Below are positions 14,985 through 23,104 of a stretch of 25,498 bases of DNA, piece after piece. The position numbers and the translations under genes were made by a program. A model generated the notes under the pieces. It had not been told where the DNA came from. It searched no databases and was given only the letters and a program-made list of their open reading frames with translations. Location: contig DENB01000027.1 of NCBI GenBank assembly GCA_002359495.1, positions 1 to 25,498 on the forward strand, written 5' to 3'. Positions within the stretch are counted from its first letter, which is position 1. Every line of letters begins with the position of its first letter. This DNA comes from Enterobacteriaceae bacterium UBA2655. GTDB taxonomy: Bacteria > Pseudomonadota > Gammaproteobacteria > Enterobacterales > Enterobacteriaceae.

Positions 14985-15724
14985 TGAAAACGCCTGAGGA
15001 TCTTTTCCGTCGCCTGAAACGCATGATGCCGGAAAACATAAAGCCGAAATTTACCCGCGGCGAGGATCTGCTGGCCTGGAATCAGGAGCAGGGTCGACTG
15101 CGTTCAGAGTCGATCGTGCGGGAGAACCGGGCGATGAAGATGCAGCGCGTGATGGGCCGTTCCGGCATCCGCGAGCTGCACATGAACTGCTCGTTCGATA
15201 ACTACCACGCCGAGAATGAAGGCCAGCGCAGAGCGCTGGCGGCGGCGCGCAAATATGCGGAAGAGTTTGAAGGCAGCATCGCCAGCTTCGTCTTTTCCGG
15301 GCGTCCCGGCACCGGCAAAAACCATCTGGCGGCCGCGATCGGCAACGATCTGATCCTGCGCGGCAAAAGCGTGCTGATCGTCACCGTGGCCGACCTGATG
15401 TCAAACATGAAGGGCACTTTCAGCGGCGGCAGCGATATTACCGAAGAGCGGCTGCTGCACGATCTCAGCAGCGTGGATCTGCTGGTGATCGACGAGATCG
15501 GTATGCAGAGCGAATCGCGCTATGAAAAAGTGATCATCAACCAGATCGTCGATCGCCGCTCCTCCTCGAAGCGTCCGACCGGGATGCTCTCCAATCTCGA
15601 TCCCGCCGGCATGAATGCGCTGCTGGGCGAGCGCGTGATGGACCGTATGCGGCTCGGCAACAGCATGTGGATACGCTTCGACTGGGAAAGCTACCGCAGC
15701 CGCGTGCGCGGCGACGAATATTAA
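14984..15724 (+). CDS. dnaC: Replicative helicase loader DnaC
   Basis: DnaC is the AAA+ ATPase that opens the DnaB hexamer and loads it on single-stranded DNA at oriC and at restarted forks. The 246-residue product shows an N-terminal DnaB-binding region (about 1-60), Walker A GRPGTGKN (106-113), Walker B LLVIDE (166-171), and the arginine-rich GERVMDRMRLG near residues 210-222 with the arginine finger. It is close to E. coli DnaC (245 residues) from end to end. GAGGTG within the end of dnaT serves as its ribosome site. In E. coli the pair is at 99 min, away from tag and yhjY, so its place here reflects a different chromosome layout. Confidence 0.96.
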   Translation: MKTPEDLFRRLKRMMPENIKPKFTRGEDLLAWNQEQGRLRSESIVRENRAMKMQRVMGRSGIRELHMNCSFDNYHAENEGQRRALAAARKYAEEFEGSIASFVFSGRPGTGKNHLAAAIGNDLILRGKSVLIVTVADLMSNMKGTFSGGSDITEERLLHDLSSVDLLVIDEIGMQSESRYEKVIINQIVDRRSSSKRPTGMLSNLDPAGMNALLGERVMDRMRLGNSMWIRFDWESYRSRVRGDEY

Positions 15725-15728
15725 TCTC

Positions 15729-15748
15729 AGCCCGCTCGCTGGGCTTTC
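15729..15748 (+). terminator. Weak terminator after dnaC
   Basis: AGCCC-N7-GGGCT forms a 5-bp stem 4 bases after the dnaC stop, followed by TTCC. The T tract is short, so termination may be partial, with some read-through into the ROK gene about 110 bases on. Confidence 0.45.
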
Positions 15749-15855
15749 CGCATCGTAACGATAGCGGCGTTAAGACGATTACACACAAGCGGACGTGACT
15801 GAACGGCTGCTCTCTTGCGGGACGGTAAATCTTCCACTCTGCCAGCCAGGTGTGT

Positions 15856-16989
15856 ATGAAAGCGACGGGCAAAGGTCCAAAGTTATTACGGCTGAACAAC
15901 CAGAAGCGGGTTCTTACGCTGCTGCGCACATTACGCGTTACTTCACGTCAGGATATCGCGCAAGCGCTGCTGCTCAGTAAAAATACGGTTTCCCTCATCA
16001 TCGACGAGATGCTGGAGAACGGCCTGATTGACGAGCTGGGGCCGGTCAGCGTCAGCGCGGCCGGTCGGCCTAAAATCGAAATCAGTCTGCGGCCTGAAAA
16101 GCTCACCAGCGCCGGCATCATGGTCGGACATCAGGCTATTCACTGGTGCGTCTGCGACTATTTTTCCCGCATTGTCGTGGAAGGCAACTGGCGCGCCAGA
16201 ATGACGCAACCGTCGGCAGCGCTGAACGAACTGGGCCGTTGCTGCGGTGAAATGGCGCAAAAACATCCTGAACTGATCGGCATCGCGCTGGGATTTTCCG
16301 GCATCGTCGATCCGCTGCGCGGCTGGATGCATCTTTCGTCTTGGCCTGGCTGGCAGGATGTGGATCTGCTTACGCCGTTGCGCCGTCATCTCGCCGTGCC
16401 GCTCTGTGTGATGAACAACGTGCAGGCCGCCGCGCTGCTCTCGGTGCAGCAGCTGCAGCTGCCGGCGGAAAAAAGTCATTTCTATCTGCGCGTAGCGGAG
16501 GAAATCGGCGGCGCGCTGGTGCAGCGCGGCGAAGTTTTCAACGGCAACAGCTGGACGGCGGGCGCAGCGGGGCATCTGACCGTGCAGCCGGAGGGGCCAC
16601 GCTGTCGCTGCGGACGCCGGGGATGTCTGGAAGCGATGATCGGGCAGACGGCGATCGAGCAGCAGCTGGCGCAGCGACAGGCGGGCCTGAGCTGGCAGCA
16701 GCGTGACAGCGCGCCGGAAATCGTCGCAGAGGTGATGACCCAGGCCGGCGCATTTCTCGGCAAAGCCATCAGCCAGATCATGCTGCTGCTTAATCCGGCG
16801 AGCATCATCGTTGACTGCCCGTGGAATGACCATCCGGCGTTTTGCGCAGCCGCCCGGGAAACAGCGGAGGCGGGAATGTTGCGCTTTATTTTAGAACATA
16901 CCGCCATTCACTTTTTACCGGCACGCATCGATGCGGCGAACGGCCTGGCGTTGGCGGTGATAGAACAGTACGAACAGCGCATCGCCTGA
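15856..16989 (+). CDS. ROK-family transcriptional regulator with degenerate kinase motifs
   Basis: A 377-residue protein with an N-terminal MarR/NagC-like winged helix (about 12-65, TSRQDIAQALLLSKNTVSLI) and a ROK domain (about 85-377). The ROK zinc site H240, C250, C252 and C257 (AGHLTV, CRCGRRGC) is intact. The ROK catalytic Asp of the NDxN motif is Asn here (N187-N188-V189-Q190), the sugar-binding Glu of GExGH is Ala (A237), and the phosphate loop near residue 88 lacks the usual DxGxT. It therefore should not be a kinase and may bind an unusual ligand or none. ROK regulators (NagC, Mlc, Firmicutes XylR) control sugar genes; the convergent MFS sugar transporter and nearby xyl genes are likely targets. 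The ATG at 15856 has AGG five bases upstream; a GTG at 15850 is the alternative. Confidence 0.9.
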   Translation: MKATGKGPKLLRLNNQKRVLTLLRTLRVTSRQDIAQALLLSKNTVSLIIDEMLENGLIDELGPVSVSAAGRPKIEISLRPEKLTSAGIMVGHQAIHWCVCDYFSRIVVEGNWRARMTQPSAALNELGRCCGEMAQKHPELIGIALGFSGIVDPLRGWMHLSSWPGWQDVDLLTPLRRHLAVPLCVMNNVQAAALLSVQQLQLPAEKSHFYLRVAEEIGGALVQRGEVFNGNSWTAGAAGHLTVQPEGPRCRCGRRGCLEAMIGQTAIEQQLAQRQAGLSWQQRDSAPEIVAEVMTQAGAFLGKAISQIMLLLNPASIIVDCPWNDHPAFCAAARETAEAGMLRFILEHTAIHFLPARIDAANGLALAVIEQYEQRIA

Positions 16990-17017
16990 CAGGCAGGGCC
17001 GATGCCCTGCCTGTCAG
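16986..17017. terminator. Perfect 14-bp hairpin between convergent ROK and MFS genes
   Basis: Arms 16986-16999 and 17004-17017 are perfect complements (core TGACAGGCAGGGC) around the loop CGAT. The left arm contains the ROK stop codon TGA. Neither strand has a T run after the stem, so it is a strong RNA end-stabilising hairpin or a Rho-assisted bidirectional terminator rather than a standard intrinsic one. Confidence 0.6.
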
Positions 17018-17037
17018 CCAACCCGATCATGCGCTTA

Positions 17038-18486
17038 TCAACCTTTCGCCTGCTCGCGTTGTTCGACCACATGCACAACAGGCTCAGCCTCGACGTTAAA
17101 CTTCTCCAGCACCAGCGCATGGATTTTTTCCAGCGGCACGCCAGCGGTTTCCGGCAGATAACGGAAGGTGAAGAAATACATGCCGAGCGAGAAGATAGCG
17201 AACAGCAGCAGCGGGAAGCCGCCATGAAACATCTCCACCAGCAAGAGGTTGTTATTCATAATGGGGAAAGTGGTGCTGATGATAAAATTAGCCAGCGACA
17301 TCGCGCAGATAGAGATGCCGACGCAGATCGAACGAATTTCGGTAGGGAAAAGTTCGCCCAGCACGGTCCAGACCACCTGTCCCCAGCTGATACCGAAGAA
17401 AACCATATAGGCGAACAGGCCCACGACCGGCAACAGGCCGGGAAGATGGTAGTAAAAAGCGATAAAAGAGTAGGCGAGGAACAGGCTGGAGGTGAGGGCG
17501 CCCAGCAGCAGCAGCTTACGGCGGCCGAATTTATCGCTTACCGACATGCCGATCAGCACCCCGATAAACTGGCAAACCGACAGCCAGAAGGTTTGCAGCA
17601 GCGCGGAATCGACGCTCGACGAGACGTTTTTCAACAGCGAAGGGCCAAAATATTGAATGACGTTGATGCCGCTGATCTGGTTGCCGACCGCCAGACCAAT
17701 CCCGATCACCAACAGCGGTAGCGTAGTTTTATTCAGGGAAAACTTCGCCTTACTGCGCAGCGCAGCCTCTTGAGTAAAAGAGCTTTTGATCTCCTGATAA
17801 ACCGTCTCGGCGTGGGTACGATTGGAAATTTTGCTCAGCGTATCCAGCGCTTCCTTATCGCGGCCTTTTAGCAGATTCCAGCGCGGCGACTCCGGGATAA
17901 AAGCGATGCAAAAGATAAACAGGGCGCAGGGTATCAGCGCGGTAGCGAGAATATAACGCCAGCCCATCTCGACCATCGCTTCCGGCAGCATCGACTTATT
18001 AATGAAGTAGTTAGTCAGCAACACCACCGACTGCCCGCCGACGCAGCAGGCGGCATACAGCGCGCTGGTGCGTCCGCGATATTTGGACGGCGACAGCTCC
18101 GCCAGGTAAATCGGCGAGATTACCGAAGCCAGCCCGATCGCCAGCCCGCCGAGGATGCGGAACAGTACGAAGACCGTGAAGTTATGCGCAATTGCCGTGC
18201 CGATGACCGAAGCGGTAAACAGCAGGGCAGTGATTGCGAGAGACTTTTTGAGGCCCAGCTTGTCGCTGAGCTTCGGCGCGATAAAGCAGCCGACCAGGCT
18301 GTCTAACAGGATATTCGACACCGCCCAGCCCGTTTCGGCGGGAGTAAGCTGGAAATAGTCGCTGAGGGGTTCAATGGCGCCGGAGATGATGGAGGAGTCG
18401 TAGCCCATCAGCAGACCGCCGAACGCGGCGACCGTGCAACAAAGCATGACGTACAGCATGTTATAACGCTTTTGCCTGTTTTCCAT
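17038..18486 (-). CDS. MFS sugar porter (XylE/GalP/AraE-like proton symporter)
   Basis: A 482-residue, twelve-helix sugar porter. Family signatures are present: GGLLMGYDSSIISGA in helix 1, RILGGLAIGLASVISPIYLAELSPSKYRG (helix 4 and loop), PESPRW at the central loop, DKFGRRK between helices 8 and 9, and PETAGVPLE at the end. The helix 7 sugar-site stretch reads GNQISGINVIQYF, keeping the second Gln and the Asn of XylE QQxxGIN, while the first Gln is Asn. The helix 5 Gln that binds xylose in XylE appears to be Ala. So a pentose or related sugar carrier is likely, but xylose itself is not assured. It converges on the ROK regulator and sits downstream of xylR, both minus strand, with a 573-bp gap between. 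An AGAGG lies about 12 bases before the ATG. Confidence 0.85.
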   Translation of the reverse strand: MENRQKRYNMLYVMLCCTVAAFGGLLMGYDSSIISGAIEPLSDYFQLTPAETGWAVSNILLDSLVGCFIAPKLSDKLGLKKSLAITALLFTASVIGTAIAHNFTVFVLFRILGGLAIGLASVISPIYLAELSPSKYRGRTSALYAACCVGGQSVVLLTNYFINKSMLPEAMVEMGWRYILATALIPCALFIFCIAFIPESPRWNLLKGRDKEALDTLSKISNRTHAETVYQEIKSSFTQEAALRSKAKFSLNKTTLPLLVIGIGLAVGNQISGINVIQYFGPSLLKNVSSSVDSALLQTFWLSVCQFIGVLIGMSVSDKFGRRKLLLLGALTSSLFLAYSFIAFYYHLPGLLPVVGLFAYMVFFGISWGQVVWTVLGELFPTEIRSICVGISICAMSLANFIISTTFPIMNNNLLLVEMFHGGFPLLLFAIFSLGMYFFTFRYLPETAGVPLEKIHALVLEKFNVEAEPVVHVVEQREQAKG

Positions 18487-19059
18487 TTTTTGCTGGCCTC
18501 TTGCCTCTTCTTGCCTGCGAACCGTTACGCGCAGTAAGAGGGATCGTTATCGTCGAAAAATGACGGTGAATTCTGATGGCGTAGCCGGAGATGAATTTGA
18601 AATATATTTTCTAATAAGGATTAATTGAAATTTCCTTTTCAAAAATGTGAGCAGGTTAAAAAAAAGATTTCAGCGTAAAAAGCCGCAGAAAAGAAAAACG
18701 GATATTAATAAACTGTAATATCAACAGGATGGGAAGGCGCAGAGGCGTGTTACAAGGCCAGCGGCAAAAATGTTGCCGACGGGAACCGATGAGATTCCCG
18801 GCTAATGTATTAAAATTACGATAAAAATAGAAAAGGGGCTCACAAAGGTCACGGCAGTATCAGACAGGACGTTAATAATAACCTGACGTAACCATTTGAT
18901 TATCAGTCCGGTAAAAAACGGTATTTTTTAACAGTGAGACAAGGCTCGCCACTTTATGGCGAACTTATATTTTGTATAGATTGATTTTGAAACAGAGCTT
19001 TCAATCACTCTGCCGGTAAAAACCGTCGTGTTTCTGGCTGGCTGCTTGTGGGGCGGGCT
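18487..19059. other. 573-bp AT-rich intergenic region with several dyads, no gene seen
   Basis: This gap between xylR (3' end) and the MFS gene (5' end) is much richer in A and T than its neighbours and has no convincing open frame; the longest tries are tens of codons without ribosome sites. It holds a dyad TTGAAA-N6-TTTCAA (18625-18642), two hairpins in tandem (18762-18800), TCGCCA-N5-TGGCGA (18946-18962), and a weak stem after xylR (CAGAG/CTCTG, 18993-19012, followed by TTT on the minus strand). The leftmost 200 bases must hold the MFS promoter; AT-rich -10-like hexamers such as TATATT are there, but none has a good -35. In E. coli bax lies next to xylR; it is not here. Confidence 0.6.
18762..18800. 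repeat. Two tandem perfect hairpins upstream of the MFS gene
   Basis: CGGCAA-N5-TTGCCG (18762-18778) and CGGGAA-N9-TTCCCG (18780-18800) stand side by side, one base apart, in AT-rich DNA. They could form a structured leader in the minus-strand MFS transcript, a small RNA, or regulator-binding sites. Each stem is perfect over six bases. Confidence 0.4.
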
Positions 19060-20238
19060 TTAAACCATCACTTCGCCAAAGCGATCGCGATAGCTTTTTG
19101 GCGTGCTGCCATAGCTCCGCCGAAAAACCGAATAGAAATATTGCAGCGACGGATAACCGCACATCTGGGAGATCTCGTTAATGGCAAGCGAGGTGGAAAC
19201 CAGCAGACCGCGCGCGCGTTCCAGTTTTTCGCTATGGATCATGGCGTGGATCGTTTCGCCCGTCTCATCCTTGAAGCGTTTTTCCAGATTGGAGCGCGAC
19301 ATACCCACCGCATCCAGCACCTGCTCCACCTTAATGCCGTTGCAGGCATGAAAACGGATAAAATGCATCGCCTGGATCACCGCCGGGTCGCGCAGAGAGC
19401 GGTAATCGGTAGAGCGGCGCGCAATCACTTTCACCGGCGGCACCAGAATGCGCTGGGGCGCCAGCGGTTCGTTATTCAGCAGTCGATGCAGCAGCTTCGC
19501 CGCCTGATAGCCCATCTGCCGCGTACCTTGGGCAACGGACGAGAGCGCGGTGCGCGACAGATAGCGCGTCAGCTCTTCATTATCGATGCCGATCACGCAG
19601 AGCTTCTCCGGCACCGGTATTTTCAGATGTTCGCAGACCTGCAGCAGATGGCGCGCCCGCGCATCGGTAACGGCGATAATGCCGGTATTTTGCGGCAGGG
19701 TTTGCAGCCAGTCGGCCAGGCGATTTTGCGCGTGCTGCCAGTTTTCCGGCGCGGTTTGCAGTCCCTGATAGATCACGCCCTGATAACGCTCCTGCGCAAC
19801 CAGCCGGCGAAAAGCCTGTTCGCGTTCCTGCGCCCAGCGTTTGCCGCTGGCTGCCGGCAGGCCGTAAAAGGCGAAGCGCTGCAGCCCTTTCTCTTTCAGA
19901 TGTAAAAACGCGTTCTCCACCAACGCAAAGTTATCGGTGGCGATGTAATGCACGCCGGGATAATCCGTCTCCTGATGATAGGAGCCGCCCACGCCGACGA
20001 TCGGCACATTGACCTTTTTCAACGACTCTTCAATCGCCCGATCGTCGTAATCCGCGATAACGCTATCGCCCAGCCACTCGCGAATATTATCGATGCGGCA
20101 GCGAAAATCCTCTTCGATAAAAATATCCCAGTCTGTTTGCGAAGCCTGTAAATATTCGCCCACGCCTTCGACGACCTGGCGGTCATACACTTTGTTAGCA
20201 TTGAACAATAACGTGATGCGAAACCGTTTGTGCAGCAT
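19060..20238 (-). CDS. xylR: Xylose operon activator XylR (AraC family)
   Basis: A 392-residue regulator of the same length and sequence pattern as E. coli XylR. The N-terminal LacI/GalR-like xylose-binding domain covers about 1-275 (ITLLFNANKVYDRQVVEGVG, FYGLPAASGKRWAQERE, VIGIDNEELTRYLSR), and the C-terminal AraC-type double helix-turn-helix covers about 285-392 (VLDAVGMSRSNLEKRF and INEISQMCGYPSLQYF). With xylose bound, XylR activates xylA and xylF promoters, together with CRP. It lies 92 bases after xylH in the same direction, so it is probably transcribed both with xylFGH and from a weaker promoter of its own, as in E. coli. AGGA precedes the ATG. It looks fully intact. Confidence 0.97.
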   Translation of the reverse strand: MLHKRFRITLLFNANKVYDRQVVEGVGEYLQASQTDWDIFIEEDFRCRIDNIREWLGDSVIADYDDRAIEESLKKVNVPIVGVGGSYHQETDYPGVHYIATDNFALVENAFLHLKEKGLQRFAFYGLPAASGKRWAQEREQAFRRLVAQERYQGVIYQGLQTAPENWQHAQNRLADWLQTLPQNTGIIAVTDARARHLLQVCEHLKIPVPEKLCVIGIDNEELTRYLSRTALSSVAQGTRQMGYQAAKLLHRLLNNEPLAPQRILVPPVKVIARRSTDYRSLRDPAVIQAMHFIRFHACNGIKVEQVLDAVGMSRSNLEKRFKDETGETIHAMIHSEKLERARGLLVSTSLAINEISQMCGYPSLQYFYSVFRRSYGSTPKSYRDRFGEVMV

Positions 20239-20330
20239 GATCGCTTATCCTGAAGGGCAAGATGTCCACTAAATAGCACAATGATCCAGCGGACAAAAAT
20301 TCCGCGCGACGCCTTGTGATCGCCTCGACG

Positions 20331-21515
20331 TTACGCCCGCCGACGCGTAGCGGAATCCATCCAGACGGCGAGCAGTAAAATGGCGCCTTTCACGATGTAC
20401 TGCCAGAAGGTCGGCACATCCATCATGCTCATGCCGTTATCCAGCGAGGCCATGATAAACGCGCCCATGACGGCCCCCGCCACGCTGCCGACGCCGCCCG
20501 CCAGACTGGTGCCGCCAATCACGCAGGCGGCGATGGCGTCCAGTTCCGCGATGTTGCCTGCGGAAGGAGAGCCTGCGCCGAGACGCGAGCTGAGGATCAG
20601 GCCGGCAATCGCCACCAGCAGGCCGTTGATGGCGAAAACCGCCAGTTTGGTGCGCGCCACATTGATGCCGGAAAGACGCGCGGCGTCGAGATTGCCGCCG
20701 ATAGCGTAAATGCGGCGGCCGAACGCCGTGCGCGTCGCCATAAACATGCCCGCCAGCAGCAGCAGCGCCAGCAGCAGAACCGGCGTTGGCACGCCGCGAT
20801 AGTCATTCAACAGCCAGATAGCGCCCAGAATCAGCACGGCGGTCAGCGCCTGTTTTCCGACGGCGCCGCTCGCCGCTTTCTGCGGCAGGCCAAGCCGCTG
20901 GCGACGCAGCCGGATGCGCCACTGCCAGGCGATGAACAGACAGAGCCCGACAACGCCAAAGCCGAAGCCGATGCCGTCCGGCAGATAGCTCTGGCCGATT
21001 TGCGACATCGCCGCGCTGGTCGGCGCGACCGTCGTACCGTCGGTGATGCCGATCAACACGCCGCGGAAAGCGAGCATGCCGGCAAGGGTGACGATAAACG
21101 AAGGCACCTTGCGATAGGCCACCCACCAGCCGTTCCAGGCGCCCAGCAGTAAACCCAGTAGCAGCGTCGCCGCAATGGTGAACGGCAGCGGCCAGCCGAA
21201 CCAGACGTCGCATATCGCCGCCACGCCTCCTAGCAGCCCCATCATCGAGCCGACGGAGAGATCGATCTCCGCGGAGATAATGACAAACACCATGCCGACG
21301 GCGAGTATGCCGGTAATGGCGGTCTGGCGCAGCAGATTAGAGACGTTGCGGGCGCTGAGATAAGCGCCGTCGGTCATCCAGGTAAAAAAGAGCAAAATCA
21401 GGGCGATAGCCGCCAGCATCACCAGCACCTGAAGGTTCATCAGGCGCAGCTTGCCGGGCGCGCCGCCGCCGCTGGCGCGCAACGACGTGGGTTCGGTCGA
21501 TTGAGATTCAAGCAT
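20331..21515 (-). CDS. xylH: Xylose ABC transporter permease XylH
   Basis: The 394-residue inner-membrane permease of the high-affinity D-xylose importer XylFGH. It belongs to the RbsC/AraH branched family, with about ten membrane segments, family stretches [16 protein letters not shown] (about 80-95) and [17 protein letters not shown] (near 325), and a short basic C-terminus. Its ATG overlaps the end of xylG by 8 bases (ATGCTTGA), so its translation normally depends on ribosomes finishing xylG. Because xylG is frameshifted, those ribosomes stop about 460 bases earlier, at 21972, and XylH synthesis should fall. The coding sequence itself looks intact. Confidence 0.95.
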   Translation of the reverse strand: MLESQSTEPTSLRASGGGAPGKLRLMNLQVLVMLAAIALILLFFTWMTDGAYLSARNVSNLLRQTAITGILAVGMVFVIISAEIDLSVGSMMGLLGGVAAICDVWFGWPLPFTIAATLLLGLLLGAWNGWWVAYRKVPSFIVTLAGMLAFRGVLIGITDGTTVAPTSAAMSQIGQSYLPDGIGFGFGVVGLCLFIAWQWRIRLRRQRLGLPQKAASGAVGKQALTAVLILGAIWLLNDYRGVPTPVLLLALLLLAGMFMATRTAFGRRIYAIGGNLDAARLSGINVARTKLAVFAINGLLVAIAGLILSSRLGAGSPSAGNIAELDAIAACVIGGTSLAGGVGSVAGAVMGAFIMASLDNGMSMMDVPTFWQYIVKGAILLLAVWMDSATRRRA

Positions 21516-23045
21516 AGTTTTCGCTCCGCAAGGCGGCTTCCATAACCTGTTCCTGGGTCAGTTGATTATTCGGCAGGTCGGCTTTTATGCGTCCTTCATG
21601 CATCACCAGCACGCGATCGCTCAGCCCCAACACTTCCGGCAGCTCGGAAGAGATCACAATGACGGCGATGCCCTGTCGAACCAGCTGGTTGATCAGCTTG
21701 TAAATTTCGAAGCGCGCGCCGATATCGATGCCGCGCGTCGGTTCGTCAAGGATAAGGATTTGCGGATTGAGCAGCAGACACTTCGCCAGAATGGCTTTCT
21801 GCTGATTACCTCCGCTTAACCGGCCGATGGCCAGCTCCGGCGATGCGGTTTTTACCCACAGACGGGCGATAGCGTCGAGAATCGCCTTTTGTTCCGCCGC
21901 TTCATCCAGCACCGAGGCGCGGCCGCTGAAATCCGCCAGCGCGGCGAGAGTGATATTTTTACCCACTCCCATCAGCGGCACGATGCCATCTTTTTTGCGA
22001 TCTTCCGGCACCATGGCGATGCCGTGGGCGATCGCCTCGCGGCAATCGCGCAGGCGCGCCGGCTGCCCTTTAATATAAATGCCGCCCTGCCAGCGCCCTT
22101 GCCAGACGCCTGCCAGACACCTGCCAGACACTCCACCATCTCCGTACGACCAGCGCCAACCAGGCCCGCTACGCCCAGGATTTCCCCGCGGCGCAACGAA
22201 AAGGAGACCGCCTTCACCCGTTGCAGATCGCGCTTCAGCGGGTGCCACGCCGTCAGCCCCTCTACCCGCAGCACTTCATCGCCGATCGAATGCGGTTCGC
22301 GGGGATAGAGCGCCGTCAGTTCGCGCCCCACCATCAGGGTAATGATCGCCTCTTCGCTTAACTGGTCGGCGGGCCGGGTGGCGATATGCTTGCCGTCGCG
22401 GATCACGCAGACGCTGTCGGAAATCGCCTTTACCTCGTTCAGCTTATGAGAGATATAAATACAGGCGATGCCGTGCTCGCGCAGATTGCGGATAATCTCC
22501 AGCAGCGTCTCGGTCTCCTGCCCGGTTAGCGACGAGGTCGGTTCGTCGAGAATCAGCAGCCGCACCTGTTTATTCAGCGCCCGGGCGATCTCCACCAGCT
22601 GCTGCTGGCCCATCCCCAGCTCGCTGACGCGCGTATCCGGCGAGAGCGACAGCTTGACCTGCGCCAGCAGGGTCTGGCAGCGCAGCGCCATCGCTTCATC
22701 GTCCACCGCGCCGTAGCGGGTGATTTCGCCGCCGAGGAAAATGTTCTCCATAACCGTCAGCTGACGCACCAGCGCCAGCTCCTGATGAATAATCACAATG
22801 CCTTTGCGTTCGGTGTCGCGCAGCGTGGCCGGGCGCAGCGGTTCGCCGGCGAAGCGGATCTCGCCCTGGTAATCGCCGGCGGGATAGAGACCGCACAGGA
22901 TTTTCATCAGCGTCGATTTTCCTGAGCCGTTTTCGCCGCACAGCGACATAACCTCGCCCGCTTCAAGCCGCAGGCTGACGCCATCCAGCGCTGTTACCGC
23001 GCCGAAGCGTTTGGTGATCTGTTGCATTTCCAGCAGTGCCGCCAT
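21508..23045 (-). pseudogene. xylG: Xylose ABC transporter ATPase XylG, frameshifted by an 11-bp tandem duplication
   Basis: XylG is the double ATPase subunit of the xylose importer. The first 305 codons read well: Walker [10 protein letters not shown] (37-45), signature [12 protein letters not shown], Walker [12 protein letters not shown] and the start of the second domain ([19 protein letters not shown]). Then TGTCTGGCAGG occurs twice in a row on the minus strand (+ coordinates 22109-22119 and 22120-22130). The frame shifts and stops at 21972, giving a 357-residue product without the second ATPase domain. The rest of XylG, with [27 protein letters not shown] and [13 protein letters not shown], continues in another frame to the stop at 21508. 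Taking out one 11-bp copy leaves 1,527 bases, exactly 509 codons, and restores [15 protein letters not shown] as in relatives. GGAGG precedes the ATG at 23045. The lesion is either real, perhaps reversible by slippage, or an assembly fault. Confidence 0.9.
22098..22130. repeat. Three-unit 11-bp tandem repeat inside xylG
   Basis: On the plus strand CCTGCCAGACA occurs exactly twice (22109-22119, 22120-22130), and the adjoining 22098-22108 is a copy with two changes. A further CCTGCCAG lies at 22086-22093. The sequence encodes the Gly-Trp-Gln-rich part of XylG, so the region was already repetitive before one unit was duplicated, a usual substrate for slipped-strand mispairing. Confidence 0.9.
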
Positions 23046-23072
23046 CCTGACCTCCACGGTGAATCAAGCTGA

Positions 23073-23096
23073 CCGCCTTGCCTGTCGGCAGGGCGG
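23073..23096. other. Hairpin between xylF and xylG
   Basis: CCGCCTTGCC and GGCAGGGCGG pair over ten positions with one C-A mismatch in the minus-strand RNA and a four-base loop. It lies 9 bases after the xylF stop and 28 before the xylG start. Hairpins at this place in binding-protein operons keep the binding-protein message in excess over the membrane parts by stabilising the upstream mRNA; there is no T run, so it is not a simple terminator. Confidence 0.5.
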
Positions 23097-23104
23097 CGAC
23101 ATCA

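Noticed and set aside
15943..16833. 296-codon minus-strand frame opposite the ROK gene
   Set aside because: The ROK zinc cluster and helix-turn-helix show which strand is real.
19048..19905. 285-codon plus-strand frame opposite xylR
   Set aside because: XylR is identified with confidence on the other strand; the frame is compositional.
22086..22130. CRISPR or other repeat array
   Set aside because: Units are only 11 bp without spacers and lie inside a coding sequence.
21508..22248. Separate short ABC ATPase gene starting at 22248
   Set aside because: Its first 45 or so residues are out-of-frame xylG sequence; only the part after 22108 is real XylG, so it is the back half of one broken gene.
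21508..23045. Programmed ribosomal frameshift in xylG
   Set aside because: There is no slippery heptamer with a downstream structure; an exact 11-bp direct repeat explains the shift and its removal restores the gene exactly.
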